Assembly: GCA_016987375.1 (NCBI GenBank)
Contig: PJRA01000428.1
Location: 733,007-797,006, forward strand
Origin: Brachionus koreanus
Taxonomy: Eukaryota; Rotifera; Eurotatoria; Ploima; Brachionidae
DNA length: 64,000 bases
Reading direction: 5' to 3'
Shown here in pieces: positions 60,501 through 64,000 of the stretch; the stretch's first letter is position 1; every line of letters begins with the position of its first letter. Position numbers and translations under genes: made by a program. Below the pieces are notes generated by a model. It was given only the letters and a program-made list of their open reading frames with translations. It did not search any database and had not been told where the DNA came from.

Positions 60501-63500
60501 TTTTTTTAAACAATTTAATTTCCATAAACAGTCAGTTTAATGCTCAAGATAACTCAACATTTTTCACCTCTAGTTCATTGACTTCAATTAATAATGTTAA
60601 ATTGTGGTACAACACCAAAGGCTACGATGCCAATGTAGCCTATTTAAATGTGTTAAACAATGCTTTTATGAGAAGTAAATTGGCAGAGAAAAATGTAGAT
60701 GCAACTGAACATGGAATTGTTGCAATAAATCACCCAATGAGTTTTACTCGCAATCAATTCATCGAACAATTAGAAAGAAGAATAATGATCGATCTTTTTG
60801 TTGCTATTTGTATTATATTTGCACTTTCATTTATTCCAGCTAGTTTTCTTGTATTTATTCTTGAAGAAAGAGCTAATAATTCAAAACAACTTCAATTTGT
60901 AAGCGGAGTCAAACCATATGTCTATTGGATCAGCAATTTCATCTGGGATTTAGTTAATTACATAATACCAACTTGCTTGTGCATCATTATATTTGCCATA
61001 TTTGGCGTCAAAGCTTACATGTCCAAAGAAAATGCACCATGTCTTGTAGCGCTAATGTTACTCTACGGCTGGGCATGTATTCCTCTTATGTATCCATTGA
61101 ACTATTTGTTTAAAATTCCCAGCACTGCTTTCGTTATTAGCTCTTCTTTGAATGTATTCATTGGAGTCGTAACTACCATGACTACCACAGTGCTGAGCCA
61201 GCTTGGCGAAGATGACAAAGAACTCAAAGAAATTAATAAAATTCTCAAGCCTATTTTCATAGTTCTTTTTCCCCACTATTGTCTTGGTCAGGGCTTCATT
61301 GAAATGGCCGAATTGTACACTGTCTCTGAGGTGAAAAAAAATTTTGGCCTAAAGGGCGAATATGACCCCTTTGAGTTTAAAAATGTAGGCAGAAATTTAC
61401 TGGCTCTAAGCATCCAAGGTTTTGTATTTTTTGCGTTTAATTTGTTGGTGCAGTACAAATTTTTTATTCGGTTTAAGCCAGTTCAAAAGTTGGAAAAACT
61501 AAATCTTGCCGAAGACATTGAGCCCGAAGATGAAGATGTTCGTACTGAACGAAAAAGAATATTGGATAATGTAAAAAATGATAAGTATTTGAATAAAATT
61601 CGATTTAAACGCTTAAAGAAAATGATCAAAAAAGACTTGAACGTTGACAAAAAAAAAATAGATGAAAAAACAAATGAGGATTTTGTTCGTCTAGTTAATC
61701 TGACAAAAATTTACAAGAAATGGAAAAAGTACAGATTCAAAAAGCACACCGCAGTCAAAGATTTGTGCATTGGTTTGAATAAAGGAGAGTGCTTTGGACT
61801 TATCGGAGTCAATGGAGCAGGCAAAACAACAAGTTTTAAAATGATAACTGGAGAAATATCAATTAGTGGTGGAGATGTATATGTGAACAATTATAGTGTG
61901 TCTAGACAAATAGAAAAAGTTCATGAGAATATTGGTTATTGCCCGCAGACAGATGCTATTTTTCCTCTATTGACAGCTAGAGAACATTTGATTTTTTTTG
62001 CGAGACTCAGAGGCATACCTGAAAAATATGTTAAACAAGTTAGTGAATGGGCTATGTACAGGGTTGGTTTAACTGTGTTTGCAGACAGAATTTCTAAAGG
62101 TAAATTTTGCTTTTACTAAATCAAAAATACATGAAGATTTTATTTAATTTCATTTAAAATTAAATTTTTTTTATCTAAAATTAAAAAAAAATTTTATCAT
62201 CTGAATTAAATTATAATCAAATAGCTGAATTATAAAAAAGTGAAAAAAAATAAAAAAAAAATTCATACTAAAGTCTTTTAAAAATCAATTATTTCTCTTT
62301 TATTTGTGAAAGTATTTTTGTTTCTAAAAAAACTCTAAATTTCTATTAATGTTAAAAAATAAAAAATTTAACTGAAAATTAATTAATGATAATTAAAAAA
62401 TTAATTTAAAATATTTCAAAATTATAATTTTTATGCATGCCCAGCCGTAGAGTAGTGTTATTTATCAGATAAAAACATGGTTCGATGAAATAAGAACTAA
62501 TTTTTTCTGTAGCAGATGTTGTAATTTCCTGTAACTGATATGACATACTAACATGTATCTGCACACAATGACAGCCGATTTGCTTAGTTGCTGCTCATCC
62601 AGCAATCAAGACCAGCCTGTGACCGAAATTGAGTTTACCACTTCAATTGGCAAGATGTTTCATAAATTAGCTAGTCAGTTTAAAAAATATTTTTCCTCTT
62701 TTCTAACTTATCAATGCCGTTGAAAATTTTGAAAAGCTGAATCCCCTCTTTGGCTCCTTTCCGATAGAGTTGTCAAATCGAGAGCTTTTATACGTTTCTC
62801 ATAACTAATTTTTTGTGTGATGGAATTAGACGAGTCGCACAATGTTTAACTTTTTTCAGTAGATCAATATCACACTTTTGAAATGGATACCAAATTTCAT
62901 TTGCTTTGTCTATACATGTTATTATATCATCCTTCTATTTCAGATTGCTTTAAAAAAATCCCTTCCAGACCTTTTTCTGACTGTGTTGTGTTTAATTGAT
63001 GACATTTTTAAAAAGGTTATTAGAAATAAAAACAATAGGGTTTATTTTGGAAATTTTATTACTATTTTTATTGTAAAAAGTGTCGATTTCAATTTTTTTT
63101 AAGAACATTAGTTGATATTTTAAGATTAAAAAAAAATTAAATATTTTTGAAAAATTTATTGTCAGAAGAATTTGGCTTTTTTTAATTTTAGATAAATTAT
63201 AAATTTAATTTTAATATGTATTTTGGCTAATTTTATTTATTCGTTTTTTAAATAAAAATGATCAAACTTATATTTTTTTTATAGTTTTGATCTTTATTAA
63301 TTGATTTTTTTAGATTTTTCGGGAGGTAATAAAAGAAAACTATCAACAGCAATTGCATTAGTCGGAAATCCAAGTGTGATTTGTTTGGACGAGCCAACCT
63401 CTGGGTAAGAATCAATTTAAGCATTTTATTCTCAAGAAATGAAAATTTTATTTTACAGAATGGACGCTAAAGCAAGAAGACTACTGTGGAATGATATTAT

Positions 63501-64000
63501 AAGCTTAATAAAAGAAAATCGACTGGTTATACTAACTAGTCATAGTATGGAAGAGTGCGAGGCATTGTGCACTAGACTTGTCATTATGGTTAATGGGCAG
63601 TTCAAGTGCCTGGGAAGCCCACAACATTTAAAAGCAAAATTTGGCAATGGATTTAAGCTATCAATTCGTCTAAATGATTCAAATGATAAGCGAAAATTAC
63701 AAGAATTTATGAAGAACAAGTTTCCACAATCAAAAATTCAAGAAACACACCGTAACCTCTATGAGTATGTTCTTCCATTTAACCATACCAAATTATCAGC
63801 TATATTCGGCCAGATCGAATCAAATAGAGAGAGTCTAGGCTTAAAAGATTATTCTGTCAGTCAAACAACACTTGATCAAGTCTTTATAAATTTTGCCAAG
63901 CAACAATATGATTCGGATTTTATTGAATTAAATCAAATTGATAACGAAATAGATATTTCACTAGAACAAAATAATTCAATGCTAGCCATTAACGACACAG
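51503..64000 (+). CDS. ABCA1/ABCA4-like full-size lipid transporter, 3' end beyond window
   Basis: Exons: 51503-51577, 51632-51725, 51784-52663, 53833-57704, 60078-62099, 63314-63404, 63459 to beyond 64000; about 2525 residues visible and all phases join. It begins [18 protein letters not shown], as ABCA proteins do, with TM1 at about 27-46, a large extracellular domain, TM2-6 (55100-55780), NBD1 with Walker [10 protein letters not shown] (~1111), signature LSGGMQRK and Walker [12 protein letters not shown], a regulatory linker, a second extracellular domain with [12 protein letters not shown] and [12 protein letters not shown]8-12, and NBD2 with GVNGAGKTT (~2215), [10 protein letters not shown] and [10 protein letters not shown]. 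The [15 protein letters not shown] block near the end matches ABCA1. These proteins move phospholipids or sterols across the membrane. The first extracellular domain has an Asn/Gln-rich expansion. Which ABCA1/2/4/7 member it matches is undecided. Confidence 0.93.
52962..53176. mobile_element. piggyBac-like MITE, CACTAGAAAG subfamily
   Basis: Terminal inverted repeats CACTAGAACGCCCG (left) and CACTAGAAAGCCCG (right, reverse complement), flanked by TTAA at 52958-52961 and 53177-53180. A GGGGT...ACCCC stem follows the left end. Confidence 0.75.
53283..53700. repeat. GC-rich palindromic repeat block
   Basis: Inside AT-rich surroundings, ACCGGCCGGTC and GGCCGGCCAGTCACT face each other at ~53531-53612, and outer arms GGTGGTCGGCGAC (near 53321) and GTCGACCACAAG (near 53682) are also inverted. 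It is probably one nested or rearranged foldback transposon. Class not determined. Confidence 0.5.
54400..54640 (+). repeat. Asn/Gln-rich coding repeat in ABCA extracellular domain 1
   Basis: Within the ABCA exon the units [14 protein letters not shown] and [14 protein letters not shown] recur, then [10 protein letters not shown]. The block is an in-frame expansion built on AAT CAA codons and is rich in N-glycosylation sequons (NGS, NQT). Vertebrate ABCA1 has no such repeat in this region. Confidence 0.65.
57859..57990. mobile_element. hAT-like MITE
   Basis: Begins TAGTGTTGGGTACCGTCAA, like the element at 11655, and ends CGGCCGCTCAACAATA, roughly the inverted start. The target duplication is not preserved. 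Confidence 0.5.
58105..58332. mobile_element. TTAA-flanked MITE, CACTCAAAAA subfamily
   Basis: 228 bp with perfect 15-bp terminal inverted repeats, CACTCAAAAACCGGA. Left target TTAA at 58101-58104; the right one is mutated to CTAA. Next to the left end is a GGGGTC...GACCCC-type stem. Confidence 0.75.
59083..59283. mobile_element. TTAA-flanked MITE, CACTCAAAAA subfamily, inverted copy
   Basis: Flanked by TTAA at 59079-59082 and 59284-59287. Its right end, reverse-complemented, gives CACTCAAAAACCGGAGGGG, nearly identical to the left end of the copy at 58105, so the two lie in opposite orientation 750 bases apart. Confidence 0.78.
62100..63313. other. ABCA intron 5
   Basis: Joins RISK to DFSGGNKRK in phase 1. 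Besides the LINE fragment it carries a 17-base antisense match (CATGCCCAGCCGTAGAG, 62438-62454) to the upstream exon at 61062-61078. Confidence 0.8.
62510..62935 (-). pseudogene. LINE reverse transcriptase 3' fragment
   Basis: Minus-strand frames read [46 protein letters not shown] and [13 protein letters not shown], the C-terminal VQRRATRLIP...RRGDLIQLFK region of CR1/Jockey elements, with frameshifts. Inactive fragment within an ABCA intron. Confidence 0.75.

Noticed and set aside
1..64000. CRISPR arrays, operons, ribosome binding sites
   Set aside because: The window is spliced animal DNA; no regularly spaced repeat array was seen, and bacterial signals do not apply.

Overview
The window is nuclear DNA of an invertebrate animal. 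It is very AT-rich, and its genes have many introns of about 45-70 bases that obey GT/AG, with a few introns swollen to 2-11 kb by transposon debris. The gene set is typically metazoan: Mind bomb (Notch pathway), NELF-C/D, SUMO-activating UBA2, eEF1B, membrane dipeptidases and an ABCA1-like transporter. A lophotrochozoan, perhaps a rotifer-like animal, fits the composition and compact introns, but the phylum is inference and weakly held. I rebuilt exon-intron structures by hand from splice sites and family alignments. In the eight genes that end inside the window the joined exons are a multiple of three and run from ATG to stop; the ABCA gene leaves the right edge.

Layout. 341-15240 (+): a divergent Mind bomb paralogue with an 11.1-kb intron holding a tRNA-derived SINE, a TTAA-flanked MITE, a hAT-type MITE with an 8-bp target duplication and a cluster of GATA motifs. 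16200-17035 (-): a dead pogo/Tigger-like transposase. 18234-23450 (-): NELF-C/D, whose 3.4-kb intron contains on the other strand a small two-exon gene for a divergent REEP/TB2-DP1/HVA22 protein and a LINE fragment. 23905-29322 (+): the orthodox MIB1 orthologue, head-to-head with NELF-C/D across 454 bp. 30716-37742 (-): three tandem membrane dipeptidase genes whose central exon and preceding intron are almost identical, as gene conversion would produce. 37743-42960: transposon-rich spacer with two LINE remnants around a MITE. 42964-45375 (+): UBA2. 48490-49331 (-): eEF1B. 51503 to the right edge (+): ABCA1-like full transporter.

The genes do not form one pathway. Links worth noting are the two Mind bomb genes (E3 ligases for Notch ligands) separated by a transcription-pausing factor, and the UBA2 subunit of the SUMO E1. 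The repeat layer is rich: a piggyBac-like MITE family with CACTAGAAAG or CACTCAAAAA ends and TTAA flanks (at least six copies), hAT-like MITEs, long-arm foldback elements, and five fragments of CR1/Jockey-type LINEs.
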